In this document: positions 1-8,371 of the stretch, piece after piece
Position numbering within the stretch: position 1 is the stretch's first letter
How the letters are laid out: every line of letters begins with the position of its first letter
NCBI GenBank assembly: GCA_017548065.1
Contig: JAFYNQ010000085.1
Coordinates: forward strand, 1 to 50,482
DNA length: 50,482 nt
Source: Oscillospiraceae bacterium
Lineage (GTDB): Bacteria; Bacillota; Clostridia; Oscillospirales; Oscillospiraceae
Reading direction: 5' to 3'
Made by a program: the position numbers and the translations under genes
The notes under the pieces: model-generated
Told to the model about the DNA's origin: nothing
Database searches by the model: none
The model's input: the letters and a program-made list of their open reading frames with translations, nothing else

Positions 1-1256
1 ATGGCCACGCAGTTGAGATAGTTAATAGAAGCAAGGATATCATCCTTGGTGATGTGCTTGGGAAGCAGCTCATCCATGCGAGCCTCGATGGCTTCTGCCC
101 AACCGTCGGCGGGGACAGTATCCAGCATTTCCTTCAGCACGCTGAAGCGAACCTTCTCCTTAACGCCGTACTCCTTGGGATCAAAGTCCACAAAGTTAGC
201 CATGTCAACCATGCCGTTGGAGAACACCTTCACGTTGTGATCGCCAACATTCAGCACGACCTCGTTGACACCGCGGGCAGAGATCTCCTGTGCCTTGTCA
301 CGGTCAATGATCTCGCCGGGCATAACCAGGATCTCGCCGGTCATGGGATCGGCACTGGGCTCAGCAGCCTCACGGCCGGACAGACGGGTCCAGATGTCCA
401 TCTTCTTGTTGAACTTATAACGGCCAACAGTGCTGACATCGTAACGGTGTGCATCAAACAGCAGACCTTCCAGGTGGCTGATGGCGGTCTCCACTGTGGG
501 AGGTTCACCGGGACGCAGACGGCGGTAGATCTCCAGCAGGCCCTCTTCACGGGTCTTCATGGGATCCTTCTCCAGGGTAGCCATAATACGGGCATCCTCG
601 CCGAACAGCTCCTTGATCTTCTCATCGGTATCCACGCCCAATGCACGGATCAGGCAGGTAATGGGCAGCTTACGGTTCTTGTCAATACGAACCCAGAACA
701 CGTTCTGCAGGTCAGTCTCATACTCCAGCCATGCGCCACGGTAAGGAATGACGGTAGCTGTGTAGGTGTGCTGGTCAGCCTTGTCCACCTCGTGACCGTA
801 GTACATACCGGGGCTACGGACGATCTGAGAGACAATGACACGCTCTGCACCGTTGATCACAAAGGTGCCGCCGTTTGTCATAATGGGGAACTCACCCATG
901 AAGATGTCCTGCTCTTTGATCTCGTCAGTCTCGGTGTTGCGCAGACGCACACGCACCTTGATGGACTTGGAGTAGGTAGCATCTCTCTCCTTGCACTGCT
1001 CAATGGTGTACTTGGGCTTCTCTTCCATGAAGTAATCCAGGAAGCTAAGCTCCAGCTTGCCGGTGAAATCCGTGATCACACCAACATCCTTGAAAACCTC
1101 ACGCAGACCCTCTTCCAGGAACCACTGGTAAGAGTCCTTCTGGATCTTCAGCATGTTGGGCATTGCCAGGATCTCCTGATACTTTGCGTAGGACTTACGC
1201 ATGGTCTTACCGAACATCTTGTCTGTTACCATTTTGTTCTCGACCATATGGATCAT
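1..1256 (-). CDS. rpoB: RNA polymerase beta subunit, N-terminal third (partial)
   Basis: This is the beginning of the beta subunit of RNA polymerase, the core transcription enzyme. About 418 codons are visible and the rest lies beyond the left edge. The protein reads MIHMVENKM, then KMFGKTMRKSYAKYQEI, and contains the family signature VNGAERVIVSQIVRSPGMYY, followed by DADKADQHTYTATVIPYRGAWLE-like lobe sequence and RIDKNRKLPITCLIRALG. The rifampicin-pocket region is not in the window. The start at 1256 is preceded by a purine-rich GAAAGGGAAAGG; in-frame ATGs at 1247 and 1232 are alternatives. The gene has its own sigma-A promoter at 1448-1477 and a leader of roughly 185 nt. No rplJ/rplL genes precede it here; a Nudix gene does, separated by a terminator. 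Identity is very secure from the motifs. Confidence 0.97.
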   Translation of the reverse strand, partial: MIHMVENKMVTDKMFGKTMRKSYAKYQEILAMPNMLKIQKDSYQWFLEEGLREVFKDVGVITDFTGKLELSFLDYFMEEKPKYTIEQCKERDATYSKSIKVRVRLRNTETDEIKEQDIFMGEFPIMTNGGTFVINGAERVIVSQIVRSPGMYYGHEVDKADQHTYTATVIPYRGAWLEYETDLQNVFWVRIDKNRKLPITCLIRALGVDTDEKIKELFGEDARIMATLEKDPMKTREEGLLEIYRRLRPGEPPTVETAISHLEGLLFDAHRYDVSTVGRYKFNKKMDIWTRLSGREAAEPSADPMTGEILVMPGEIIDRDKAQEISARGVNEVVLNVGDHNVKVFSNGMVDMANFVDFDPKEYGVKEKVRFSVLKEMLDTVPADGWAEAIEARMDELLPKHITKDDILASINYLNCVA

Positions 1257-1447
1257 CACAACCTTTCCCTTTCGCACCTGCATCCGGCAGGCGCTATTTG
1301 TGTAATTGCTTGTGTATTTCACTTTGATACGCACGGGTCAGTTGGCATTTTATTCAAACCGCCTCTTGACAACCGCCATATCCTGTGTTAAGATGCTCAC
1401 AGTGGGTAGAATGCACACTATGGCATATTATCACAGTATGGAAAGCC

Positions 1448-1477
1448 ATTATATCACAAGTGCTATGCCGTTGTCAA
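1448..1477 (-). promoter_or_regulatory. Sigma-A promoter of rpoB
   Basis: On the minus strand TTGACA (1472-1477) and TATAAT (1448-1453), both perfect consensus, are separated by 18 nt. Transcription would start near 1441 and give a leader of about 185 nt before the rpoB start at 1256. Confidence 0.85.
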
Positions 1478-1508
1478 TACTTTTGCCCTAAATTTCTTCC
1501 ATATTTTT

Positions 1509-1532
1509 CCGGGGAACTGCCCCGGTTTTTTT
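1509..1532 (+). terminator. Rho-independent terminator (plus strand)
   Basis: CCGGGG (1509-1514) pairs with CCCCGG (1520-1525) over a 5-nt loop and is followed by seven T residues (1526-1532). The poly-T lies only on the plus strand, where no protein gene ends, so the hairpin needs a plus-strand transcript to make sense. Confidence 0.6.
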
Positions 1533-1555
1533 GCGCCCAAAACATAATGGCGCCC

Positions 1556-1631
1556 AATTCTTAACTACTTAACTAATTGTAATTCTTAATTCTTGAATTA
1601 CCTCTCCACTCTCAGCTCTCAACTCTCAGCT
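1556..1631. repeat. AT-rich stretch with short direct repeats
   Basis: Between the two terminators lies sequence built from AATTCTTAA-like words and a 14-nt-period direct repeat ACTCTCAGCT (1608-1617 and 1622-1631). No coding capacity is seen. It resembles intergenic filler or the remnant of a small repeat element. Confidence 0.35.
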
Positions 1632-1633
1632 AT

Positions 1634-1675
1634 AAAAATATGCCGCAAAGCCAAACTGCTTTGCGGCGTATTTTT
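1634..1675. terminator. Bidirectional terminator after the Nudix gene
   Basis: GCCGCAAAGC (1642-1651) pairs with GCTTTGCGGC (1658-1667). The stem is flanked by A-rich sequence on the left and T-rich sequence on the right, so it can act on both strands. On the minus strand it overlaps the stop codon of the Nudix gene and ends the hydrogenase-Nudix operon. Confidence 0.8.
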
Positions 1676-2180
1676 ATTTACTTTGTCTTTCCAGCAGCAG
1701 GGGCTCGTGGTTGCGGAACTGACGGGCGATGACTTTGCAGATCTCCTTGCGCTCAATCATCTCATGTACCTCCTGGAAGGTCACCCACTTGGCATCATCT
1801 GTCTCACCGGGCTGCAGCACCACTTTTTCAATGGGAACAGCCTTATGCAGACAGTAGAAATCAAAATGGCAATTTTTATCTCTTGCGCTGCACAGAAGCT
1901 CAAATTCCTCCGGGGCAGCCTTGATGCCCGTCTCCTCACGAAGCTCACGGGTAATGGCCTGGAGGCTGTTCTCCCCTGCCTTCACAGCGCCACCGGAATT
2001 TTCCCAGGTGCCTGCAAAGGACTTTTCCGGCGCCCGTCGGGTCAGCAGCAGCTTACCTTTGCCGTCATAGACCCACACGCACACCACAAGACCGTACTCC
2101 CCTTTCCGCCAGATGGTACCTCTGCGGTGCCGTCTGCCGGTAAGTTTTCTGTCTTTATCGTATATATCGTTAAATTCCAC
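1674..2180 (-). CDS. Nudix hydrolase
   Basis: A small Nudix-family pyrophosphohydrolase of about 168 residues. It shows the complete Nudix box, read as GAVKAGE, seven residues, then RELREETGI, which binds Mg2+ and cleaves nucleoside diphosphate-linked substrates. The N-terminus (VEFNDIYDKDRKLTG) resembles Nudix enzymes that hydrolyse isoprenoid diphosphates or act as general house-cleaning enzymes; the substrate cannot be told from sequence. I chose the GTG at 2180 because GAGGG lies about 9 nt before it; a TTG at 2189 would overlap the hydrogenase stop codon and leave no spacing. The gene directly follows the hydrogenase gene and should be translated from the same mRNA. Confidence 0.85.
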   Translation of the reverse strand: MEFNDIYDKDRKLTGRRHRRGTIWRKGEYGLVVCVWVYDGKGKLLLTRRAPEKSFAGTWENSGGAVKAGENSLQAITRELREETGIKAAPEEFELLCSARDKNCHFDFYCLHKAVPIEKVVLQPGETDDAKWVTFQEVHEMIERKEICKVIARQFRNHEPLLLERQSK

Positions 2181-2185
2181 GCGTA

Positions 2186-3697
2186 TCAACCCTCTTCCAG
2201 ACTTTCGCCCTGATCACGGTAGGCGCTGTCCAGAGGACTTTCCACGTCTGCCTCATTCTGATATCTTCCAACTACCTTTGCCGCCAGGTCAACCGGCAGC
2301 AGCGTGCCTGCGCCGGCAACACATCCACCGGGGCAGCCCATACCTTCCAAAAGGTAGCCGTCATACTTTCCTGCCTTTGCCAGGGTCATCAGCTTGCGGC
2401 ACTCCCGCAGACCCTCGGCACGAGCCGTTTTCACCTCACGGTCGGGGTCGGTCTTGTGGATCATCTTCTCCACAGCGCCAGCCACACCGCCGGACACCGC
2501 AAAGCCACGGCCTGCGGCGCTGCCCTCGTTCAGGTCAAACATAGGCTCAATGGTTTCAAAATCAATTTCATTTGCCTCAAACATGCCCTGCAACTCTTCA
2601 AAGGTCAGCACAAAGTCCACATCAGAGCGGATATCCTCACGGATGGCCTCCAGCTTCTTTGCGGCGCAAGGACCTACGAAGACAACTTTGCAGTCGGGGT
2701 ACTTTTTCTTCATCAGTCTTGCGGTGTAGACCATGGGGGTCAGGGTCATGGAGATCTTGCCCGTCTCACCGGGGAACAGCTTATGGATCATGGCATGCCA
2801 TGCAGGACAGCAGGAGGTCGCCATGTAGTTCTGCTGCTCCGGCACCTTCTCCAGGAAGTCTCTTGCCTCCTCAATGGTGCAAAGGTCAGCGCCCACCGCC
2901 ACCTCCACAATACGGTGGAAGCCCAATTTTTTCATAGCGGCAATAAACTTGCCGGGTGTGGAATGCTTGCCGAACTGACCGATAAAGGCAGGCGCCACGA
3001 TGGCAACCACCTTGTCGCCACGGATAATGGATTGGATCACCTGGAATATCTGTCCCTTGTCCACGATCGCACCGAAGGGGCAGCTGACAAGGCACTGACC
3101 GCAGGCAACGCACTTATCCTGGTTGATCACCGCTCTGCCATGCTCGTCGGATACGATGGCATCCATACCGCAAGCCACCTGGCAAGGACGCTCCATATGG
3201 ATGATAGCATGGTAGGGGCAAGCCTTTTCACATTTGCCGCAGCGGATGCACTTTTCCGGGTCAATGTAGCTTTTGCCGTTGACGAAGGAAATGGCCTCCT
3301 TGGGGCATACCTTCTGGCAGGATGCTGCCAGGCAGTTCTGACAGCTCTCGGTAACACGGTACTGATTGGTGGGGCAGGCATGGCAGGCATAGGGAATGAT
3401 ATTGATCAGCGGCGGCTTGTAATACTGCTCTGCCACTGCAGCCTGATCCATGTCCTCCGTCATCAGATGACGGGTCTGCACCGGGCGGATGTTAAGACCC
3501 ATAGCCAGACGCACACGCTCACTGGCAATGGCACGCTCCAAAAACACAGACTCACGGTGCAACGGTCTGTCACCGGGTACAATAATATAGGGCAGCTCGT
3601 CCACGCCTTCATAGCCTTTGCCGGAATAAGCAAGACGGGCAACCTCTGTAAACACACTCTTACGAATATCCGTAATAAGGGACGGAATTCCTCGCAT
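2186..3697 (-). CDS. [FeFe]-hydrogenase, group B-like, with ferredoxin domains
   Basis: A 503-residue iron-only hydrogenase that interconverts H+ and H2 or senses H2. An N-terminal cysteine-rich segment (about 105-131) is followed by two 4Fe-4S ferredoxin motifs, CIRCGKCEKACP (150-161) and CVACGQCLVSCP (196-207). The H-cluster motifs are TSCCPAW (294-300), GPCAAKK (342-348) and EGMGCPGGC (451-459). The TSCCP and GPC forms, in place of the TSCSP and MPC of classical catalytic enzymes, point to the poorly characterised group B of fermentative anaerobes. There is no signal peptide, so it is cytosolic. The start has AGGAGG 6 nt upstream and a sigma-A promoter at 3728-3755. The maturases HydE, HydF and HydG are not in the window. 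Family is secure; whether it evolves, takes up or senses H2 is unknown. Confidence 0.92.
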   Translation of the reverse strand: MRGIPSLITDIRKSVFTEVARLAYSGKGYEGVDELPYIIVPGDRPLHRESVFLERAIASERVRLAMGLNIRPVQTRHLMTEDMDQAAVAEQYYKPPLINIIPYACHACPTNQYRVTESCQNCLAASCQKVCPKEAISFVNGKSYIDPEKCIRCGKCEKACPYHAIIHMERPCQVACGMDAIVSDEHGRAVINQDKCVACGQCLVSCPFGAIVDKGQIFQVIQSIIRGDKVVAIVAPAFIGQFGKHSTPGKFIAAMKKLGFHRIVEVAVGADLCTIEEARDFLEKVPEQQNYMATSCCPAWHAMIHKLFPGETGKISMTLTPMVYTARLMKKKYPDCKVVFVGPCAAKKLEAIREDIRSDVDFVLTFEELQGMFEANEIDFETIEPMFDLNEGSAAGRGFAVSGGVAGAVEKMIHKTDPDREVKTARAEGLRECRKLMTLAKAGKYDGYLLEGMGCPGGCVAGAGTLLPVDLAAKVVGRYQNEADVESPLDSAYRDQGESLEEG

Positions 3698-3727
3698 ACT
3701 GTCGCCTCCTAAAAACTATTACCCTTT

Positions 3728-3755
3728 ATTATAGCTCCAATACCGAAATAGTCAA
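3728..3755 (-). promoter_or_regulatory. Sigma-A promoter of the hydrogenase-Nudix operon
   Basis: Minus-strand TTGACT (3750-3755), 16-nt spacer, TATAAT (3728-3733), about 30 nt before the hydrogenase start. Confidence 0.8.
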
Positions 3756-3847
3756 GTGTTCCAGCGGTTTTGGAGAAAATTTCATGGATAAGTTCTAGCT
3801 TTCTCCCTTGGGACATACTCTTGAGTAAAACGAAAAGGAGGCTGGCT

Positions 3848-5311
3848 ATGGAAAATATTTATGCTGACATTGCCGCCCGTACCGGGGGCAATATTTATAT
3901 TGGTATCGTGGGACCGGTGCGTACCGGCAAGTCCACACTGATCAAGAGGATCATGGAGGAACTGGTGATCCCCAAGATCCAGGATCCCTACCAACGGGAA
4001 CGGGCAAAGGATGAGCTGCCCCAAAGCGGCTCCGGCAGGAGCATTATGACCAGTGAGCCAAAATTCGTGCCGGAGGAGGCTGTGGAGATCTGTCCCGACG
4101 AAAATGCCCGGGTACGGGTGCGGATGATCGACTCTGTGGGCTACATGGTTCCCGGCGCAAACGGCGCTACGGAGGACGGCATTCCCCGAATGGTCACCAC
4201 CCCCTGGTTTGACTACGAGATCCCCATGACCGAGGCTGCGGAGGCAGGTACTCGGAAGGTGATGCAGGAGCATTGCTCCATCGGTCTTGTGGTCACCACC
4301 GACGGCACGGTAACAGACATTCCCCGTCAGGATTACATAGAGGCGGAAAACAGCGCCATCTGTGATATGAAGCTGACGGGCAAGCCCTTCCTGGTGGTGA
4401 TCAACAGCCGGGAGCCTTTGGGTGAGGCGGCAAAGCAGGTGCAGCGTACCATTTACGAGACCCACGGCATTTATCCCCACATCATTGATGCCCAGGCCAT
4501 CACAGCCGACGGCATCACCTTACTGCTGCAGCAGCTGCTGTACAGTTTCCCCATAGGCTGTCTGCGTGTGCATATGCCACGGTGGATGGATGCCCTGGAA
4601 AATGACCACCCGGTAAAAGCCGCCCTTTACGATGCCCTTTTGTCCGCAGCCGGGGAGATCACCGCACTGTCCCACGCCGAGGAGGCGCTGCGGCGGCTGA
4701 AGGGCATGGCTCAGATCCGGGAGGTAACCGTCACCGGCATTGACCTTGGCAACGGGGCGGTGGACTGCCGTCTGGACTTCCCACAGTCGCTGTTTTATGA
4801 GATCATCAGCAGCAAGGCAGGCATTCCCATTGAAAACGACGGAAAGCTGTTATCCCTGCTCACAGAGCTTTCCGCCATCAAAAAGGAATACGACAAGCTT
4901 TCCGATGCCCTCGCCTCTGTCAACGCCACCGGCTACGGCATCGTCATGCCCGACGCAGAGCAGATGACCCTGGAGCCCCCGGAGGCTGTACGTAAAAACG
5001 GCAGCTACGGTGTAAAGCTTCGGGCAGGCGCACCGTCGGTGCATATGATCCGTGTGGACATTGACACCGAGATCAGCCCCATGGTGGGTGATGAAAAGCA
5101 GTCCCGGGATCTCATCGGGTATCTGTCCGGGGAGTCCCCGGAAAAGCTTTGGGAAAGTCACATCTTTGGAAAGTCTGTATACGAAATGATCCGGGACGGC
5201 ATCAGCGCCAAGCTGCTGAACACACCGGAGGATGTGCGCAGCAAATTCCGTGGCACGCTCACCCGCATCGTCAACGAAGGCGCCAACGGCCTTGTCTGCC
5301 TTATCATTTAG
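3848..5311 (+). CDS. spoIVA: Stage IV sporulation protein A (spore coat ATPase)
   Basis: SpoIVA is an ATPase that polymerises on the outer forespore membrane and forms the base on which the spore coat is built. The 487-residue product matches the family length (about 490). It has a Walker A motif GPVRTGKS (22-29) near the N-terminus, the DSVGYMVPGA switch-like segment and TTDGTVTDIPR. The ATG at 3848 has AAAAGGAGG 6 nt upstream; the in-frame ATG at 3770 would place that site inside the gene. It is divergent from the hydrogenase gene. A CATACTCTT about 25 nt upstream is vaguely like a sigma-E -10 element, but no matching -35 is seen. Its presence shows that the organism, or its recent ancestor, makes endospores. 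Confidence 0.95.
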   Translation: MENIYADIAARTGGNIYIGIVGPVRTGKSTLIKRIMEELVIPKIQDPYQRERAKDELPQSGSGRSIMTSEPKFVPEEAVEICPDENARVRVRMIDSVGYMVPGANGATEDGIPRMVTTPWFDYEIPMTEAAEAGTRKVMQEHCSIGLVVTTDGTVTDIPRQDYIEAENSAICDMKLTGKPFLVVINSREPLGEAAKQVQRTIYETHGIYPHIIDAQAITADGITLLLQQLLYSFPIGCLRVHMPRWMDALENDHPVKAALYDALLSAAGEITALSHAEEALRRLKGMAQIREVTVTGIDLGNGAVDCRLDFPQSLFYEIISSKAGIPIENDGKLLSLLTELSAIKKEYDKLSDALASVNATGYGIVMPDAEQMTLEPPEAVRKNGSYGVKLRAGAPSVHMIRVDIDTEISPMVGDEKQSRDLIGYLSGESPEKLWESHIFGKSVYEMIRDGISAKLLNTPEDVRSKFRGTLTRIVNEGANGLVCLII

Positions 5312-5324
5312 CCGCTAAATAGTG

Positions 5325-5547
5325 GTGAAGTTACTTCGTAGTGAAGTTTGCCATACGGCAAGTGAAGTTGCTTACGCAGCGAAGTTTTCCCCTTTGGGGA
5401 AAGTTATTGTGTCGCCAAAGGCGACGATTTAAATAGTCCGCAAAGCGGACACCATAACTGCCACGTATGTGGCAACTTCACTTTGCGAAGCAAAACTTCA
5501 CAGCGCAGCTACTTCACGCACCGCCAGGTGCATTTCACCATTACTGT
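5325..5547. repeat. Palindrome-rich intergenic element (MITE-like)
   Basis: The gap between spoIVA and the next gene holds about 220 bp made almost wholly of short stem-loops laid end to end: TGCCATACGGCA, TTCCCCTTTGGGGAA, GTCGCCAAAGGCGAC, GTCCGCAAAGCGGAC and TGCCACGTATGTGGCA, with GAAGTT..AACTTC arms around them. The outer ends are imperfect inverted repeats (AATAGTGGTGAA at 5325 and TTCACCATTACT near 5534), so the whole segment can also fold as one long hairpin. No open frame with a ribosome site is present. It looks like a non-autonomous, genome-wide intergenic repeat; it may also end the spoIVA transcript. Confidence 0.65.
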
Positions 5548-5647
5548 GATTTGGTGAATATATTCTCTAATTTTTATCATACTCTCTTTACCCCGGGGGA
5601 ATAATGTGGTAGACTATTATATAATACACATTATCAGGGGGACGGGT

Positions 5648-8350
5648 ATGGAGCAGTTGCGTCAGCGGAGGATCCGGCAGAAGAAGCCGATTCAATGGAA
5701 TTTCATATTACTGGCCTTTTTGGCGCCTGTTTTCGGCATGTTTGTGGTAATGCTGGTGCGTGGCTTTATTCCCTTCGGAGACACCTCCATGCTGTACTCC
5801 GATATGTACCATCAGTATTACCCCTTCTTCGTTGCCTTCCGCAAGGCGCTTTTGTCCGGGGACAGCCTGCTGTACAACTGGAGCGTGGGCATGGGCATGG
5901 ATTACCTGGGACTGGTGTCCTACTATCTTGCCTCTCCCCTGAATCTTCTCAGCGTGCTTGTGCCGGAAAGCTGGCTTTTGGGCTATTTCTCCTTGCTTGT
6001 TCCCATCAAGCTGGGCTTTGCCGGCATGTTCTTCGCTGTTTTCCTGAAGAAGCTGTTTCGCCGTGACGATTTTTCCCTGACGGTTTTCGGCGCTCTCTAC
6101 GGTCTCTGCGCCTGGGCGTTGGGCTATCAGTGGAACGTAATGTGGCTGGACACCTTTGCGCTGCTGCCCCTGGTGGCGCTGGGTACTGTCCGACTGCTGG
6201 AACGCAGAAAGTTCGTGCTTTACACCCTCACCCTTTTCCTCTCGGTTTTCTGCAACTATTATATCGGTCTTTTCACCTGCATTTTTGTTGCACTGGTGTT
6301 TTTCTGCTATGAGATCTGCCGCTGGAGAGGCTTCCGCCGTTTCCTTTCGGATCTGCTGTGCATTGCGCTGTTTTCCGCCCTTGCCATCGGCATGACTGCC
6401 ATTTTGACCCTGCCTGCCTATGCAGCGCTGCAGACCACCCAATCCAGTGTCAACAAGTTCCCCAAGGATTTCCGGCTGAACATTGCCGACGAAAACACCT
6501 GGAAGGGTCTGCTGGATGCCATGCGGCAGGTGGCAGGCAACATGAACGGCAGCCTCTCCCCCACCTTCAAGGAGGGCCTTCCCAATCTTTACTGCGGTGT
6601 GATCACGAGCCTCCTGGCGATCCTCTACCTCACCTGCCGTCAGGTAAAAAAGCGTGACCGGGTATGCGCCGTATTTTTGCTGCTGTTTTTCAATGTCAGC
6701 TTTATTATCCGCCAGCTGGATTACATCTGGCACGGCTTCCATTTCACCAACATGATCCCCTACCGCTTCAGCTTCTTGTACAGCTTCGTGATGCTGTACA
6801 TGGCTTACCGGGCATGGCTGCTGCGGAATCGCTTCCGTGTGTGGCAGCCGGTGACAGCAGGCATTCTTGCCACAGTTCTCGCCTTCCTTTCGGAAAAGCA
6901 GGGTCTTCTCTACTGGCTGTACAACGGCATCCTGCTGGCTGTCTATTTCCTGCTTCTGCTGCTGCCCTGCTTCACGGGGCTGAAGAAGAAGGACACCACA
7001 CTGCGCCAGCGCCGCCGTATGCTACGCCGTCTCCGTCGCCGCCGCAGAACCGCTGCCACGATCCTGCTCATTGTGATGGTGGCAGAGCTGGGACTCTCTT
7101 TGGGTACCTTTGGCTATCATTTCACCGGCACCACCGTCACCAACTACCCCCGTGGCACCAAGTACACCGATGCCCTGATCGATTATATGTACGAGCGTGA
7201 GGAGGACAACCTCTTCTTCCGTGCAGAGACCACCCATTCCCAGACACTCAATGACGGCGCCTTGAACGGCTACAACGGCATTTCCACCTTCACCAGCTCC
7301 GCCAATGTGAAGGTGACCGAGTTCATGAAGACCCTTGGCTACGGTGCCAAGAACACCTACAACCGTTACTGCTACGAGGAAAGCTCCCCGGTGGCCAATC
7401 TGTTTTTGAACCTGAAGTATATGCTGGAGCGGCAAAATAAAGTGGAAGAGAATTTCTACTTTACGGAGATCCACCAGTACGGCAGTGTCCATCTTTTGGA
7501 AAATGCCGCCTACCTGCCCTTGGGCTTTTTGGCGGACAACCAGCTGGTTAACGTGGACTTTACCGGTATCAGCAACACCTTCTCTTTCCAGAATGAACTG
7601 TTCACCGGCGCTACCGGTGTAACAGGCGAGGTGTGGAGCCTCATCACCGGCACAGACCTTGCCATTTCCGGCACAGAGGTAACTGTCAACTCCCAGACAC
7701 AGACCGGCTACTGCGCCTACACCACAGATGCTGACAAGGGAGGCATCATCACCTACCGCTACACCGTTCCCAAGGAGGGTCTTGTGTGCATTGACCTGAA
7801 CCTGTCCAAGAAGAACAAGTTCTCCTTCTGGAAAAACGGCACTGAGCTGTATAACGAGACCTATAGTCTTCCCCAGTCCCTCTCCGTCAGCCACTGTCTG
7901 CCCGGCGATGTGATCGAGGTACAGCTTACCTGCAATGCCGGTGAGCGTGGCACCATCACCCTCCATGCAGGTCTGCTGAACGAGGATGTATTCTGGGCAG
8001 GCTACGATGTTCTGAACGCTTCCACCCTCACCCTTACGGAATTTAAAAACACCTATGTTGCCGGTGAGATCACCTGCAACCGCAACGGTGTGCTTTACAC
8101 CTCCATTCCCCAGGACGGCAACTGGTCTGCCTGGGTGGACGGTATGCCTGCGGATATTGTACTCATCGGCGATGCCATGGTGGGTCTTCTGCTGTCCGAG
8201 GGCGAGCATACCGTCACCTTCCGCTACAAAAACAGCGCCTTTCACCTGGGCGCAGCTGTAAGCGCTCTCTGCCTTGCTGTATTTCTTGTGCTTTATTTCT
8301 GCATTTACAAGCCGAGACTTCCCAAGGGCAAGTACGAGCGCACCACCTGA
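5648..8350 (+). CDS. YfhO-family multi-pass membrane protein
   Basis: A 900-residue integral membrane protein of the YfhO type, a family linked to glycosylation of lipoteichoic acid or other cell-surface glycans. A basic N-terminus (RQRRIRQKK) leads into many hydrophobic segments up to about residue 420. A very basic Arg-rich cytosolic stretch (RQRRRMLRRLRRRRR) and one more membrane segment follow. The remainder is a large extracytoplasmic region rich in Thr, Asn and Tyr, ending in a final membrane helix (AAVSALCLAVFLVLYFCIY). The early motif SDMYHQYYPFF is typical of the family. The ATG at 5648 has AGGGGGA upstream; the in-frame ATG at 5606 has no ribosome site. A TATAAT lies at 5620-5625 without a clear -35. 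The sugar donor and acceptor are unknown. Confidence 0.82.
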   Translation: MEQLRQRRIRQKKPIQWNFILLAFLAPVFGMFVVMLVRGFIPFGDTSMLYSDMYHQYYPFFVAFRKALLSGDSLLYNWSVGMGMDYLGLVSYYLASPLNLLSVLVPESWLLGYFSLLVPIKLGFAGMFFAVFLKKLFRRDDFSLTVFGALYGLCAWALGYQWNVMWLDTFALLPLVALGTVRLLERRKFVLYTLTLFLSVFCNYYIGLFTCIFVALVFFCYEICRWRGFRRFLSDLLCIALFSALAIGMTAILTLPAYAALQTTQSSVNKFPKDFRLNIADENTWKGLLDAMRQVAGNMNGSLSPTFKEGLPNLYCGVITSLLAILYLTCRQVKKRDRVCAVFLLLFFNVSFIIRQLDYIWHGFHFTNMIPYRFSFLYSFVMLYMAYRAWLLRNRFRVWQPVTAGILATVLAFLSEKQGLLYWLYNGILLAVYFLLLLLPCFTGLKKKDTTLRQRRRMLRRLRRRRRTAATILLIVMVAELGLSLGTFGYHFTGTTVTNYPRGTKYTDALIDYMYEREEDNLFFRAETTHSQTLNDGALNGYNGISTFTSSANVKVTEFMKTLGYGAKNTYNRYCYEESSPVANLFLNLKYMLERQNKVEENFYFTEIHQYGSVHLLENAAYLPLGFLADNQLVNVDFTGISNTFSFQNELFTGATGVTGEVWSLITGTDLAISGTEVTVNSQTQTGYCAYTTDADKGGIITYRYTVPKEGLVCIDLNLSKKNKFSFWKNGTELYNETYSLPQSLSVSHCLPGDVIEVQLTCNAGERGTITLHAGLLNEDVFWAGYDVLNASTLTLTEFKNTYVAGEITCNRNGVLYTSIPQDGNWSAWVDGMPADIVLIGDAMVGLLLSEGEHTVTFRYKNSAFHLGAAVSALCLAVFLVLYFCIYKPRLPKGKYERTT

Positions 8351-8371
8351 CAAGAAAGAAAGGATCGTCCC

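Larger units (their letters stand above)
1401..1532 (+). ncRNA. Candidate short plus-strand transcript opposite the rpoB promoter
   Basis: A plus-strand TTGACA (1366-1371), 17-nt spacer and TAAGAT (1389-1394) lie about 115 nt upstream of a good intrinsic terminator (1509-1532). No coding sequence with a ribosome binding site is seen between them. If both signals work, an RNA of about 130 nt would be made that is antisense to the first 40 nt of the rpoB leader and runs through its promoter. This is inference from two signals only; the promoter could be fortuitous. Confidence 0.22.

Noticed and set aside
3800-3847. Sigma-E promoter before spoIVA
   Set aside because: Expected from biology, but only a partial -10-like CATACTCTT is visible and no -35 at the right distance.
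5325-5547. Possible CRISPR array in the spoIVA-YfhO gap
   Set aside because: The short palindromes differ from each other in sequence and there is no constant repeat-spacer period.
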